DNA of 45,789 nt. It comes from a virus. Positions within the stretch are counted from its first letter, which is position 1. Each line of letters starts with the position of its first letter. The position numbers and the translations under genes are program-made. Below, piece by piece: positions 32,909 through 41,601 of this stretch. Where the stretch lies: positions 1 to 45,789 of the IMG/VR virus record IMGVR_UViG_3300046525_000090; one strand, 5' to 3'. The notes beneath the pieces were generated by a model. It was not told the DNA's origin, did no database searches, and saw only the letters and a program-made list of their open reading frames with translations.

Positions 32909-35900
32909 ATGGCCGATATCAGTCCGAACGTCTATGAGCCGGCGCAGCTGGGCAACGGGTCGCTCGCCGCGTTCCCGTTTCATTTCTCGGCGTCGAGCGA
33001 TACGGGCGTAGAGGTCCGGATTGACGGCGTCACGATCGACGACAGCCTCTACACCGTCGATGTCGGCGACACCGCGGGCACGGTACATTTCACCGTTGCG
33101 CCGGCAAATGGCGCGGAGATCCTCATCCTCTCGGCGCCCGACTATACCCAGGCCAGCAGCTTCGCGAACCAGGGCGCCTACAATCTCTCGACCATCAACA
33201 CGATCAATCGCCGTGCCGCGATCCGCGAGCTCGTGAACCATGATCTCGGCACGCGTGCGCTGAAAGTGCCGCGCGGCGAGAACGCGGAGGGGCCAGAAAT
33301 CCCGCTGACCGATGTGGCGTCGATCGTCGCGGTGGGGCAGAGCCTGCAGGCGGGCAATGCTATCCCGATCGTCGCGGGCGCCATCGCCAATGTGGGAATC
33401 GTCGCCGGCTCGATCGCCAACGTCAACACGGTGGCGGGCATCTATGTGGCCGTCTCGACCGTGGCCGGCATCTCGGCGGCGGTTACGACAGTTTCGGGCA
33501 TCAGCGCGAATGTCACGACTGTTGCCGGAATCGCAGCGAATATCAGCACCCTCGCGCCGATCGCGGCGAATATCGCGACCGTGGCGGCGATCAGCGGCAA
33601 CGTCACGACCGTGGCCGGAGCGGTGGCCAACATCAACACGGTCGCCACCAGCATCGCCAACGTAAATGCGGTCGGCGGATCGATAGCGAACGTCACCACC
33701 GTCGCCGGCATGTCGGCGGCGATCACGACCGTGAACGGCAACGCGACCAATATCAACACGGTCGCGGGCGTTTCAGCCGCAGTAACGACGGTGGCCGGCA
33801 TCTCGGCAAACGTCACCTCTGTGGCGGGCATCGCCGCAAATGTGACTTCGGTGGCGGGCAATGCGGCGAATATCAATTCAGTCGCAGGTGCGCTGACCAA
33901 TCTCAACCTCGTCGCCACGAACATCGCATCGGTCAACACCTGTGCCACGAACATCGCGGCCATTATCGCGGCACCCGCGGCCGTGGCCGCGGTGCAGCCA
34001 ATATACAATGACCGTTTCGGTTTGATGCGCATGCGCATCGACAGCCTAGACGGCCAGATAGGCTATACTTCCACGACCGCAGCTGGCACCGCCTCGATCG
34101 CGCAAAATGCGAGCGCGCAGACCGTTGTGCGGCTCAATCCGAGCGACCTCGCGCGTCGCGACGCCGGGGGCACCTTCACCCTCATCACGCGCCTGACGAC
34201 GCTTCCGTCGGCCCTCCCTACCTATGTGCGATATCAGGAGCGGGATGCCAGCAACGCCGTTCTGGCGACCCACGACCTGGCGCTTGAGGGTACGAATTAC
34301 ATCAAGCGGGACATTGTGCTGCAGGCGGCAACCGATAACTTCAAGACCGATATCAAGGCCGCCAACAGCGCCGGGGGCGCGATGACAGGCGTGCACTTCC
34401 CTGAATATGTGCGCGGCACGCCGGCGCCGATCAACAACACCGACGATGTGCGATCGACGGAAGGCTATGTGGATAGCGTGATGAACCGGGTTGTTCCGGT
34501 GACCTTCACCTCAACGATCCCAAACCCTAACACTCTCACGGTGATCGCCACCGGCACTGGCTTGATCCGCAATTACTTCACACCCGTGGTGCAGGGCGAG
34601 AATTACACGATCCGATTCCGTGCGACCAACTTTTCGACCTCATTCTACCTGCTGAAAGCGCTGGCAAACGGCTCGTTTACCCAAGCGTTCGATGCCCCGG
34701 GCGCGCGGCCAATGCTGATCCATACGCTTGCAGACGGGAGCGGCGTCTATCAGGCGACCTTCCCCGCCAGCGGGGCGACAATCTCTGGCACTCCGTACGA
34801 TTTCACCGGCATCGTCATCAACATCTACAACGCAACGACGAGCGCGGTGACGGTCGACAACGTCACCGTGGCGCGTGGGAATTTCATCCCTCCCATGGCA
34901 GAGACGCCGGCGGTGGTTACCCGCGATGTTGCCGCCCAGATCACGGCTGCGCTGGCAGCAGCGACCGGAACTGTCCTCGGTCAGCCTCTCAACCTGGTCG
35001 ACATCTGGGGCAACAGCCTCATCGACTATAACCACGCCGCGGGCAGCGTCTCGGCCGAACTCCAAACCCTGCTGGGCGTGACGGTCGCCAACTACGGCGT
35101 GGCTACCCAGACCGCCGGCCAAATCTTCATGCGTGCTGGCGGGTCGCCCGTGATTCTGTCGCTGGTCGGCGATGAGATACCGGCAACGACCACGCCCGTT
35201 GCGATCCGGAATTTCAACGCGACCAACTCGCCAATCACGATCGCCTGCAACTCGACGAACGGCACGGATCCTCTTACCGGCAGCCTGGGCGGTGTCGCGG
35301 GCGTACTTACATCGGTGCGTCCCGGCGGTGCAGGAACGGCGGTGACCGGCCTGACCTTCACGCGGAATGTCGCCGGCGCCGCGGTCAAGATAACCCCATG
35401 CACGCCATTCCTTCCGACGCAGGCGGAGGCCAGCCGGAACCGCTACCAAATATTTGCGGGTATTCTTGAGAACAATATCGCGGGCAGTGGTGTCACCCAG
35501 GCGAACGACGCGGCCGACATGATCGACCGGCAAATTGTGCGCATGCTGCCGGTCGACAGGCGATATCTGGTCGGATCGTGCAACGCGGGCAACCAGGTGT
35601 CGTCGGCCGGCGCGGTGATCATGGTCGATATGAACCAAACGACGAAGAAGCGTTTCGGTGCCTATTTCGTCGATCTGACCTCGGCTCCGACCACTGAAGA
35701 GATGGCGACCATCGGATTCTCGCCTACCTCGGATGACACCTACGACATGGATGCGGTGATCAGCGGAAGCGCGACCGGTGGTACGCTTACCGTCTCGGCG
35801 GTGACGAGCGGCACCATTACCGTCGGCAAGTATCTCGATCCCGATGTGTTCGGCATCACGGCTGTGATTACCGGCTTCGGCACCGGCACAGGAGGGACCG

Positions 35901-36112
35901 GCACCTATACGATCAGCTACGCCAGTGCGATTGCGGCTTTTACCAGCGCGACACTCAAAGGCTTCATTCCCCGCGGGATGCGGAGCGGCGGCTATTCGAG
36001 CGGCGCAGGTGTGAATCCCCCTGGCGGCGACCAGCTCCATGGCAACGGATATTTCAACAAACTTTGGGCGCTGCGTATGTTCAGAGCGCTCCGTCAGCGC
36101 GCGTGGCTGTGA
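32909..36112 (+). CDS. Tail fibre with T7-type N-domain, heptad-like repeats and SGNH-like esterase domain
   Basis: A 1067-residue protein. Residues 1-115 match the T7 tail-fibre N-terminal domain that attaches to the tail ([34 protein letters not shown]). About 150-357 is a run of some 28 seven-residue repeats alternating [14 protein letters not shown] units, a triple-stranded fibrous shaft. The C-terminal third (from about 695) has [22 protein letters not shown] and, near 1040, [11 protein letters not shown]; these resemble SGNH/GDSL hydrolase blocks I, II and V (Ser near 704, Asp near 1040, His near 1043). This suggests an esterase that deacetylates the host surface polysaccharide. It is the likely receptor-binding depolymerase. 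Confidence 0.85.
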   Translation: MADISPNVYEPAQLGNGSLAAFPFHFSASSDTGVEVRIDGVTIDDSLYTVDVGDTAGTVHFTVAPANGAEILILSAPDYTQASSFANQGAYNLSTINTINRRAAIRELVNHDLGTRALKVPRGENAEGPEIPLTDVASIVAVGQSLQAGNAIPIVAGAIANVGIVAGSIANVNTVAGIYVAVSTVAGISAAVTTVSGISANVTTVAGIAANISTLAPIAANIATVAAISGNVTTVAGAVANINTVATSIANVNAVGGSIANVTTVAGMSAAITTVNGNATNINTVAGVSAAVTTVAGISANVTSVAGIAANVTSVAGNAANINSVAGALTNLNLVATNIASVNTCATNIAAIIAAPAAVAAVQPIYNDRFGLMRMRIDSLDGQIGYTSTTAAGTASIAQNASAQTVVRLNPSDLARRDAGGTFTLITRLTTLPSALPTYVRYQERDASNAVLATHDLALEGTNYIKRDIVLQAATDNFKTDIKAANSAGGAMTGVHFPEYVRGTPAPINNTDDVRSTEGYVDSVMNRVVPVTFTSTIPNPNTLTVIATGTGLIRNYFTPVVQGENYTIRFRATNFSTSFYLLKALANGSFTQAFDAPGARPMLIHTLADGSGVYQATFPASGATISGTPYDFTGIVINIYNATTSAVTVDNVTVARGNFIPPMAETPAVVTRDVAAQITAALAAATGTVLGQPLNLVDIWGNSLIDYNHAAGSVSAELQTLLGVTVANYGVATQTAGQIFMRAGGSPVILSLVGDEIPATTTPVAIRNFNATNSPITIACNSTNGTDPLTGSLGGVAGVLTSVRPGGAGTAVTGLTFTRNVAGAAVKITPCTPFLPTQAEASRNRYQIFAGILENNIAGSGVTQANDAADMIDRQIVRMLPVDRRYLVGSCNAGNQVSSAGAVIMVDMNQTTKKRFGAYFVDLTSAPTTEEMATIGFSPTSDDTYDMDAVISGSATGGTLTVSAVTSGTITVGKYLDPDVFGITAVITGFGTGTGGTGTYTISYASAIAAFTSATLKGFIPRGMRSGGYSSGAGVNPPGGDQLHGNGYFNKLWALRMFRALRQRAWL

Positions 36113-36115
36113 TGC

Positions 36116-36211
36116 TCAAAACCAGAAATGCGCGTCGCACTGCTCGCCCGGCTTGCAGTCGGGGCAGGGGCCGGCGAGGAAGTGCCAGATTGAGCGGGCT
36201 ATACGGAACAT
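36116..36211 (-). CDS. Possible 31-residue Cys-rich ORF on the minus strand
   Basis: In the 139-base gap after the tail fibre, the minus strand encodes a 31-residue peptide from ATG 36211 with CPDCKPGEQCDAHFWF at its end. GGTGAGGG stands directly before the ATG, which is close for a ribosome-binding site. Its orientation opposes all neighbours. The cysteine pattern is suggestive, but the ORF may be a remnant or chance. Confidence 0.3.
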   Translation of the reverse strand: MFRIARSIWHFLAGPCPDCKPGEQCDAHFWF

Positions 36212-36251
36212 CCCTCACCAATACCCGCGCCCGCGGCCAAGGTCTAGCCAC

Positions 36252-36560
36252 ATGACCGAACCGAAACTCGACACTACGGGGATGATGCTGGGCGAGATGA
36301 AGGGTCAGCTGCGCGAGCTCATTCACAACCTCAACACCATGTCGATGAAGATTGACGGTCTGACCGAGCGGGTGCTCGGGGCAAAGGATCTGCCCGAAAA
36401 GATCAAGGCGCTCGAAGATCGGGTGACATTGCTCGAGGCCGATCGGAACCGCCGCGACGGCGCCATGAGCTTCGGCGGCTGGTTGCTGAAATCCCCAGCC
36501 GTGGCGTGGCTCGCTGCGGTCGCGTTCGCGGCATGGTCGCTGCTGAAGGGTAAGGTATGA
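36252..36560 (+). CDS. Membrane-anchored coiled-coil protein (lysis module)
   Basis: A 102-residue product from ATG 36252. The first 65 residues form a coiled coil (MKGQLRELIHNLNTMSMKIDGLTERV, KIKALEDRVTLLEADRNRR in outline). A single C-terminal transmembrane segment follows (AVAWLAAVAFAAWSLLKG). Such proteins precede endolysin genes in many prophages and may be a holin/spanin-like accessory. It overlaps the endolysin gene by 4 bases. Confidence 0.65.
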   Translation: MTEPKLDTTGMMLGEMKGQLRELIHNLNTMSMKIDGLTERVLGAKDLPEKIKALEDRVTLLEADRNRRDGAMSFGGWLLKSPAVAWLAAVAFAAWSLLKGKV

Positions 36561-37033
36561 CGAACCTGTCACCGAATTTCACGCTGGCGGAGCTGACCCG
36601 CACCAGCCAGCCATATCCGAATGTGCCTGGGCCGGCGGAGATCGCCGCGCTGACCGCGCTGTGCGTGAACGTGATCGAGCCGGTGCGAGCGCACTTCGGC
36701 AAGCCGGTGCGGGTCAACAGCGGATACCGCTCGCAGAAGGTGAACGCGGCCGTCGGCTCGTCGCCGGGCAGCCAGCATCGCAAGGGTGAGGCGGGCGACA
36801 TCGAAATCGACGGCGTGTCCAATGCCGACCTCGCCATCTGGATCCGCGACCATCTCGCATTCGACCAGGTCATACTGGAAAACCACAAGAAGGGCGTGCC
36901 CGGCTCGGGCTGGGTCCACGTGTCCTGGTCGCCGGCGGCTCGCAAGGGCGGGTCGAAGGGTATCAACTCGGTGATCACCATGACGATCGGCGCCGGCGGA
37001 AAGCCGAGCTACACCGCGGGGATCAACCCGTGA
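36557..37033 (+). CDS. Endolysin, peptidase M15 family
   Basis: A 158-residue protein of the Peptidase_M15_3 type. VRVNSGYRS leads to SQHRKGEAGD with zinc ligands His74 and Asp81, and GWVHVSW provides His121. M15 enzymes cleave D-Ala-containing peptide bonds in peptidoglycan. There is no signal peptide or anchor, so release needs a holin. The neighbouring membrane genes fit this. Confidence 0.9.
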   Translation: MTNLSPNFTLAELTRTSQPYPNVPGPAEIAALTALCVNVIEPVRAHFGKPVRVNSGYRSQKVNAAVGSSPGSQHRKGEAGDIEIDGVSNADLAIWIRDHLAFDQVILENHKKGVPGSGWVHVSWSPAARKGGSKGINSVITMTIGAGGKPSYTAGINP

Positions 37034-37329
37034 CGTTCTGGGCCTTCCTCGACCGGCAAATAGGCCGGATGGGCACACGCGGCTGGCTGGTGGTGGGACT
37101 CTATCTGCTGACCTGGCGCAGCCTGTCGCTGATCCACGGGCTGCCGCAATTCGCGAAGCTCGAGGAAATCGTGATCCAAGGCCTGGTGATCCAGGGCTTT
37201 CTAGGCCTCGCTGCCGCCTTCTACTTCGCCGCGTCGAAGGGCGGCACCGAGATGGCTGATCGCAATCAGGCGCTGGTCGAAAAGCAGGCCAACGCCAGCC
37301 CGCCAATTTCCGATGGAGAGACGAAGTGA
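37030..37329 (+). CDS. Holin-like membrane protein
   Basis: A 99-residue protein from GTG 37030 (GTGA overlap with the endolysin). Two hydrophobic segments are seen at about 18-36 (RGWLVVGLYLLTWRSLSLI) and 47-68 (VIQGLVIQGFLGLAAAFYFAAS), followed by a hydrophilic, charged C-terminus. This is the layout of a class II holin. The role is inferred from topology and position next to the endolysin. Confidence 0.7.
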   Translation: MTFWAFLDRQIGRMGTRGWLVVGLYLLTWRSLSLIHGLPQFAKLEEIVIQGLVIQGFLGLAAAFYFAASKGGTEMADRNQALVEKQANASPPISDGETK

Positions 37330-37541
37330 CCGACGGCCAGATCGAGCACATGACGCAGCGCTTCCTGTCGTGGCGACTGCCTCAGTCGTTCAACCCTGAC
37401 AACGGGATCAGCTTCACGCCAGATCATGGCGTCGGCACGTCGCACCCCGGGAAATATGAGCCGATCGGCACGAACCTTTTCACCGCCGCGGAAGCGGAGG
37501 CGATGATCCGCCACCTGGTCGACGGCATATCCGACGCCTGA
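37326..37541 (+). CDS. Conserved small phage protein
   Basis: A 71-residue product from GTG 37326 (GTGA overlap). It carries the pattern FLSWRLPQSFNPDNGISF, HPGKYEPIGTNLF and AEAMIRHLV, which I recognise as a widespread small protein family in phages and prophages of alphaproteobacteria. Function not known to me. Confidence 0.7.
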   Translation: MTDGQIEHMTQRFLSWRLPQSFNPDNGISFTPDHGVGTSHPGKYEPIGTNLFTAAEAEAMIRHLVDGISDA

Positions 37542-37566
37542 CGCCGCTTCATAGGGAATTCGTTAT

Positions 37567-37797
37567 ATGCGCACGCTTCTCCTGATTCCGCTCCTGGCCA
37601 TGCTCGCCGCTTGCGCGACCGACCGCCAGATCTCCGACTATGTCTGCACACACCAGGTGTCGGTGCGGCTGTCCGCGCTTACTGCGATCAACGCGGCCGC
37701 TGGCATCAAAGACCCGGTCGCTCGACAGGCCGCGATCGACGGCGCCAACACGACACTGGCGCTGATCGACGCGTGCCCGCCTTTCGCTGCCCCGTAG
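37567..37797 (+). CDS. Small lipoprotein (possible outer-membrane spanin)
   Basis: A 76-residue protein with a lipoprotein signal: MRTLLLIPLLAMLAAC, lipobox LAAC with Cys16. The mature part is about 60 residues with one further Cys pair. Its place at the end of the lysis cluster suggests an Rz1-like outer-membrane spanin, though an obvious inner-membrane partner with a coiled coil is only the protein at 36252. Confidence 0.65.
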   Translation: MRTLLLIPLLAMLAACATDRQISDYVCTHQVSVRLSALTAINAAAGIKDPVARQAAIDGANTTLALIDACPPFAAP

Positions 37798-37839
37798 GTT
37801 CTTGCTTTGTTCGCATGGCGCGGTATCATGCGGGCGTGT

Positions 37840-37916
<77 letters not shown>

Positions 37917-38069
37917 GAATCCCAGAGCGAAAGCTCGGCGTTGATCTGTCCGATGTTGCCAGTGGAGCCCAGCGAAGTGGCGTTGAAGCTGGAAAGCGGA
38001 GGACGGGGAGCCGGGTGAGTAGGAGGCCAACTCGCAGGCGGAGCGGGGAAACCTCGGCTTTGACCGCCA

Positions 38070-38094
38070 CTCGGTCCGCTCTGTGATGACCGAG
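38070..38094 (+). ncRNA. Hairpin within an apparent structured non-coding stretch
   Basis: The 180 bases from the tRNA end (37917) to the terminator hold no gene on the plus strand. CTCGGTC (38070-38076) pairs perfectly with GACCGAG (38088-38094), and a GCGAAAGC mini-hairpin lies near 37926. A small RNA co-transcribed with the tRNA is possible; no known class is recognised. Confidence 0.3.
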
Positions 38095-38096
38095 AC

Positions 38097-38128
38097 CGAA
38101 CGCCCGTCTGGCAACAGGCGGGCGTTCG
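38097..38128 (+). terminator. Strong intrinsic terminator hairpin
   Basis: CGAACGCCCG/CGGGCGTTCG is a perfect 10-bp stem, extended by four more pairs (one G-U) to a GCAA tetraloop, 14 pairs in all. TGTTTC follows. It would stop transcription of the late/lysis/tRNA unit. The downstream 38129-38238 holds another short inverted repeat (38208-38214 with 38224-38230) and no gene. Confidence 0.75.
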
Positions 38129-38244
38129 TGTTTCAACTGTCAGGGAATCCTTGATAGCTGACATTGCCAACTATTAAGCATCGCTTACACGTTGCCCCGA
38201 TTCGCTGACTCGCCGAATCGTTCGCGCTCTGTTCTCATGTGGAA

Positions 38245-38475
38245 ATGCATCCAGAGCGCCCTGCCTATCTCCACGATCCTTTGACCGATCACATCGGCGG
38301 CGACACACGAGTCCGCATCCTCTGCCAGCGCTGCACGCACGAGAAGATCATGCGGACCAGCGAGCTCCACGACGCAGCACCAGGCGCCGTCACGGTCGGC
38401 GAATTCGCTCGGCGGATGAAATGCACCAGGTGCAAGTGTCGAGGCTGGGTATCGTTCCGAGCCGCGGGGCGGTGA
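38245..38475 (+). CDS. Zinc-ribbon protein
   Basis: A 76-residue product from ATG 38245 (GTG 38239 also possible). CQRC near residue 28 and CTRCKCRGW near the end form a zinc ribbon separated by a short helix (TVGEFARRMK). Small two-CxxC proteins of this pattern are frequent in alphaproteobacterial genomes. Its stop abuts the convergent minus-strand gene with no gap. Function unknown. Confidence 0.6.
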   Translation: MHPERPAYLHDPLTDHIGGDTRVRILCQRCTHEKIMRTSELHDAAPGAVTVGEFARRMKCTRCKCRGWVSFRAAGR

Positions 38476-38730
38476 TCAGCGCTGGTCGGCGGTGCGCGGT
38501 GTCCAAGGATCCCGGGCACCGAGGCGGCGCTCGTCGACTCCGAAATATTTGGCGAGCATGAGGCGCTCTTTCTCGGGCAGCCGCTCCGGCGTGCCGCGCT
38601 TCACGAACTGTTGCAGGTACGCGGCATTGCGGCCGATGAATCGGGACATGGCCGCATAGCTTTCGCCGCGCTGGTTGACCAGGCGCTCCACTGTCGCGCG
38701 GACCTGCTCCGGGGTCTGGGGCTCTTCCAT
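38476..38730 (-). CDS. Small HTH protein resembling the N-domain of sphingomonad phage repressors
   Basis: An 84-residue product from ATG 38730 with AGGA upstream; a longer upstream reading is rejected. SYAAMSRFIGRNAAYLQQFVKRGTPERL is the helix-turn-helix of a repressor family common in sphingomonads, followed by LAKYFGVDERRLG. Full family members continue with a C-terminal peptidase domain, which is missing here. It may be an excisionase-like or lysogeny-related regulator near attP. Confidence 0.7.
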   Translation of the reverse strand: MEEPQTPEQVRATVERLVNQRGESYAAMSRFIGRNAAYLQQFVKRGTPERLPEKERLMLAKYFGVDERRLGARDPWTPRTADQR

Positions 38731-38868
38731 AGGAATAATCCTAGCGCCGCGTGGATCGCCTGCATAGCCGGGTTGGGATCGCACTGGGATCACGGATTGC
38801 CTCCTGTTCGCGCTTCGTTCCGGGTCGCAAGAAGGGGAGGGCGGCGATTTCCCCTCCTAGACCGTGCC

Positions 38869-38924
38869 GAGCATCGCATTCGTAATGCGGGGGTCACAGG
38901 TTCGAGTCCTGTAAGCGGCACCAT
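38869..38924 (+). other. attP: attP core: 3' half of tRNA-Thr(CGU)
   Basis: The sequence from GAGCA at 38869 through GGCACCA matches the 3' two-thirds of a bacterial tRNA-Thr(CGU). The anticodon stem is CGCA-like with anticodon CGT at 38881-38883. The T-arm is ACAGG-TTCGAGT-CCTGT. The acceptor strand is AAGCGGC, followed by ACCA. The 5' part of a tRNA is absent, so it is not a working tRNA gene. It lies just beyond the 3' end of the integrase gene, as expected of an attP that restores the host tRNA on integration. Confidence 0.85.
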
Positions 38925-38940
38925 CCACAAATGGCGGAAA

Positions 38941-40320
38941 TCAGCCATTTCCGCCGCCCTTCCCGAGCCGCGCCGCACCAAAATCGATGATCTTGGGATC
39001 ACGGTGGGATCGCAGATGGACACTGGTCAGCTTCCCTATCTCGGACCAGTAATCCTCGACGCCTTCGATGAACTCGCGGAGATAGCCGGGCCGCAGGTGC
39101 CGGTAATGGCGCTTGTTGGTCGAATCACCGCTATGCCCCGCGGCAGAATCAATCTGCGCCTCGGGCACGCCGCGCATATGCATCTCGGTCGCGATCGTGT
39201 GCCGGAGTGTGTTGGGCGAGCCCAGCCCGATCAACTTGGGCCGCATCGCGGTCTCGCCAAGTTTGCGCCGGGGCGGCAGCCATATCGGCTCGCCCTGGTC
39301 ATCGGTGGCGTGCTCCGTGATGCCGGCGCCGATCAATGATTTCTCGAACGCGGTCCGGATGCTGTCGACCGACTCGCGCACGAATCGCCAACCCGTCTCG
39401 CTGTCAGGATCCTTGAACCGGCGGCTCCATTGAATGACGCGGCCCGACAGGCCCTCGAGCCACGGCGCGAGGGTCGGGGCGATCGGCACGATAGAGCGGC
39501 GCTTCTTGGTCTGCCGGCGCCCTGGCGCGTTGAAGTAGATCAGTCCGTCATGGATCTGCAGGTCCGCGTCGAGCTCGATAATGGCTTCGCCGCGCCCGTG
39601 CGTGCTGAGCATGATCATCGCGAACAGGTGCACGTGCTGGCGCTCCTCGATCGACCATGCGGATTCGAGCATCGCGGCGACCTGCGGCACGTCATAGACG
39701 AGCTCTTTCGGGCCAGGTTTGTTCTGGACGTCCGGCACGAACGGCGCGGACGGGATAAGGTGCGCTTTCCATGCCCAGTTCACGGGCTGGCGCAGCGCGG
39801 CAATGTCTCGGCTGATCGTGTGCGGGCTCACGCCGGCGGGCTCGCGAAACGCAATGAACCGCTCGACCAGGGGCGGTGTGACGTCCTTAACGGTCGGCGC
39901 GCCGATCAGCCGCCCCGCCTTGCGCTCGATGACAAAGAAGCGCTGCCAATGGGCGATGCTCGTGGCGTAGCGGCCCGGGTCGGAAAGGTTCTTCAGCGCG
40001 TGCCTGATGAGCCAATCCGCCATCAGGTTTTCGACATAGGTTACATCGATTGGCTGCTCGGCGGGTTGCTGCGCGGCTAGGAAATGCTTTGCGAGGGCCT
40101 CGTGCGCCTCCTGGGGCGGCTGATCAGCTGCACCGCCTCGAATGCCCGTAGACTTGCGGCATGTCCGACGCTTTCCGCCTGGCCCTCCGTCATCGTACCA
40201 GCAGATGCACCATTCCTCGCGCTCCGCGCGGTACCAGAGCCAGAACGGCCCGAGTTGGACACGGGTGGCGTTGTCGTTGGAGGCGGGATTGTTGGTGCCG
40301 GTGCTTGCTCCTCTGGCCAT
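38941..40320 (-). CDS. int: Tyrosine integrase
   Basis: A 459-residue tyrosine recombinase from ATG 40320. The catalytic domain has an Arg around residue 240 (THGRGEAII), the NTLRHT block with Arg373 (N in place of the usual His), His396 in GHSGD and the nucleophile Tyr406 in KRHYRHL. The N-terminal half has a SAM-like core-binding domain (SIAHWQRFFV, ISRDIAALRQPVNWAWK). It recombines attP (38869-38924) with a host tRNA-Thr gene. It is the penultimate gene of the minus-strand operon. Confidence 0.92.
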   Translation of the reverse strand: MARGASTGTNNPASNDNATRVQLGPFWLWYRAEREEWCICWYDDGGPGGKRRTCRKSTGIRGGAADQPPQEAHEALAKHFLAAQQPAEQPIDVTYVENLMADWLIRHALKNLSDPGRYATSIAHWQRFFVIERKAGRLIGAPTVKDVTPPLVERFIAFREPAGVSPHTISRDIAALRQPVNWAWKAHLIPSAPFVPDVQNKPGPKELVYDVPQVAAMLESAWSIEERQHVHLFAMIMLSTHGRGEAIIELDADLQIHDGLIYFNAPGRRQTKKRRSIVPIAPTLAPWLEGLSGRVIQWSRRFKDPDSETGWRFVRESVDSIRTAFEKSLIGAGITEHATDDQGEPIWLPPRRKLGETAMRPKLIGLGSPNTLRHTIATEMHMRGVPEAQIDSAAGHSGDSTNKRHYRHLRPGYLREFIEGVEDYWSEIGKLTSVHLRSHRDPKIIDFGAARLGKGGGNG

Positions 40321-40469
40321 GACGCGACGAGTTCCTTTTGCCGCTCTTCCAGCATTATGGCGTAAGCGGGCGATTTGACCAAGGCCCGCACCTGGGCGAG
40401 CGATAAATGACCCTTCGTGCCGTTCCTTGCGGCGCGCTCGAGCAGGTCGGTGATTTCGGTGAAGATCAT
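40077..40469 (-). CDS. Hypothetical protein overlapping the integrase start
   Basis: A 130-residue reading frame from ATG 40469. The first 65 residues (IFTEITDLLERAARNGTKGHLSLAQVRALVKSPAY in outline) look like a real small helical protein. The rest overlaps the integrase in another frame by 244 bases and is Pro/Ser/Arg-rich, as expected for a shadow. Either the true protein has this odd tail or the integrase starts later than 40320. Confidence 0.5.
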   Translation of the reverse strand: MIFTEITDLLERAARNGTKGHLSLAQVRALVKSPAYAIMLEERQKELVASWPEEQAPAPTIPPPTTTPPVSNSGRSGSGTARSARNGASAGTMTEGQAESVGHAASLRAFEAVQLISRPRRRTRPSQSIS

Positions 40470-40621
40470 GGGCGGGGCAGTCCCAGTGTCGCGCGCATCG
40501 CATCCATGGCGATCGTCATGGCCTTGACCGGATCCGCCTTCACCTCGCCATCGGACATGCGCGCGGCAATCGCCGCTTCTCCGACGCGGCGTAGCGCGGG
40601 GTTCTTGCCTGTGCCGCTCAT
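40466..40621 (-). CDS. Small helical early protein
   Basis: A 51-residue product from ATG 40621, whose start overlaps the previous gene's stop (ATGA); a longer upstream reading is rejected. Sequence is Ala/Met-rich (VGEAAIAARMSDGEV...AMTIAMDAMRATLGL), helical, with no motif. Confidence 0.5.
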   Translation of the reverse strand: MSGTGKNPALRRVGEAAIAARMSDGEVKADPVKAMTIAMDAMRATLGLPRP

Positions 40622-40797
40622 GCCGGCTCTCGCTCGCGACATACGGAAACCCATTCGTCATATGCCTCGGCCATCTCCTCGGCGGTAACGCACAGGCGGA
40701 AGGATACGCAGTTCGAACGCGCCCAGAATTCCCTGGGCCCGATCATCTCGTGTTCGGCGCGTGAGTCTCCGCATTTGCAGATATCGCCAGGGCTCAT
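40618..40797 (-). CDS. 59-residue Cys-containing early protein
   Basis: Read from ATG 40797 to TGA 40618-40620, with ATGA overlaps at both ends. The product has DICKCGDSRAEHEM, then NCVSFRLC and VCREREPA: Cys/His residues compatible with a zinc site. Codon coupling on both sides strongly supports it although it is short. Confidence 0.62.
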   Translation of the reverse strand: MSPGDICKCGDSRAEHEMIGPREFWARSNCVSFRLCVTAEEMAEAYDEWVSVCREREPA

Positions 40798-41063
40798 CGT
40801 AAGCCTCGATATGGGAAGATGATGTCGGGGCCGAAATTGGGCGCGTTTTCAACCTTGGGCGGATTGCGCGGTGGCTGGCCATGCTTTTCGAGATATTCTC
40901 GGACAGCTTGGCCCCATTTCTTTCGGCCCCAATAGGTGCCGCCATGGAAGCCAGGGCCTGCGGCGCGCAGAGCACTCCGCCGCTGCGGCAAGGTCGCCGT
41001 CTCGGGTATCGCGGCGGTGGCCGCTCGGACTGCTACCCGGGCGCGGTCGATCCACGCGCTCAT
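40794..41063 (-). CDS. Hypothetical early protein
   Basis: An 89-residue product from ATG 41063 with ATGA overlaps on both sides. A central YWGRKKWGQAVREYLEKHGQPPRN and N-terminal alanine/arginine-rich helix can be seen. No family recognised. Confidence 0.6.
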   Translation of the reverse strand: MSAWIDRARVAVRAATAAIPETATLPQRRSALRAAGPGFHGGTYWGRKKWGQAVREYLEKHGQPPRNPPKVENAPNFGPDIIFPYRGLR

Positions 41064-41344
41064 TCTCGCACCTTGCTCGTTAACCGCATCGCGACCGGAA
41101 AGTTGTTGTGCTTACCCTGCCGGCGCTCAGTGTATTCGGCATAGCCGCGCGTCACGAGCGCATGAACTGTGGGAGTCCCGTGATATCGCGGGAGGCCGCG
41201 TCCGGATCCCCACGTCTGGGGGGATGAAGTCAGAGGGTGAGAACCGCGGGGCGCCCAATAGCCACCCTGGTACCGAACCAGTTCGCCTCCTGCCTCCTGG
41301 GCCATGTCGATGCATTCGACCATCGTCGCGGAGAGAGCGCTCAT
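41060..41344 (-). CDS. Hypothetical early protein
   Basis: A 94-residue product starting ATG 41344 with 4-base overlap on each side. It has an aromatic/Gly-rich centre (VRYQGGYWAPRGS) and HALVTRGYAEYTER, which resembles a small winged element. Possibly DNA-binding; unassigned. Confidence 0.58.
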   Translation of the reverse strand: MSALSATMVECIDMAQEAGGELVRYQGGYWAPRGSHPLTSSPQTWGSGRGLPRYHGTPTVHALVTRGYAEYTERRQGKHNNFPVAMRLTSKVRE

Positions 41345-41601
41345 GCGCGCCCTTCCTGGCTCTCGCTATCGAACTGCGCGGCCTGATGGAGGAAAGATTG
41401 CGAGGCTCCGAGGCACCAGCCGGCGGTGTCGAGCAAGCGGCGCGCGATCGTGTCGCGATCCTCGATGACGTGAACCGGCATATCTTCGAGCCTGGCCGCG
41501 ATCGTACCGTCGGGTTTGCGCCACAGGGAGACGGTCGCGAGGTGGCTGCCGGCGCCAGCGCCGATCGGGATGACCTTTGCGATATCGCTGTTGTCCGTCA
41601 T
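41341..41601 (-). CDS. Hypothetical early protein
   Basis: An 86-residue product, ATG 41601, overlapping both neighbours by 4 bases. A beta-like N-terminal half (TVSLWRKPDGTIAARL) precedes a helical C-terminus (ARRLLDTAGWCLGASQSFLH). No motif recognised. Confidence 0.58.
   Translation of the reverse strand: MTDNSDIAKVIPIGAGAGSHLATVSLWRKPDGTIAARLEDMPVHVIEDRDTIARRLLDTAGWCLGASQSFLHQAAQFDSESQEGRA

Noticed and set aside
32909-36112. Diversity-generating retroelement as in BPP-1
   Set aside because: No reverse transcriptase and no template/variable repeat pair were seen anywhere near the fibre gene.
38869-38924. A working second tRNA gene
   Set aside because: Only the 3' portion is present; acceptor 5' strand and D-arm are missing, fitting attP instead.
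38790-39023. Minus-strand frame over attP
   Set aside because: It reads through tRNA-derived sequence and the integrase end; no coding features.
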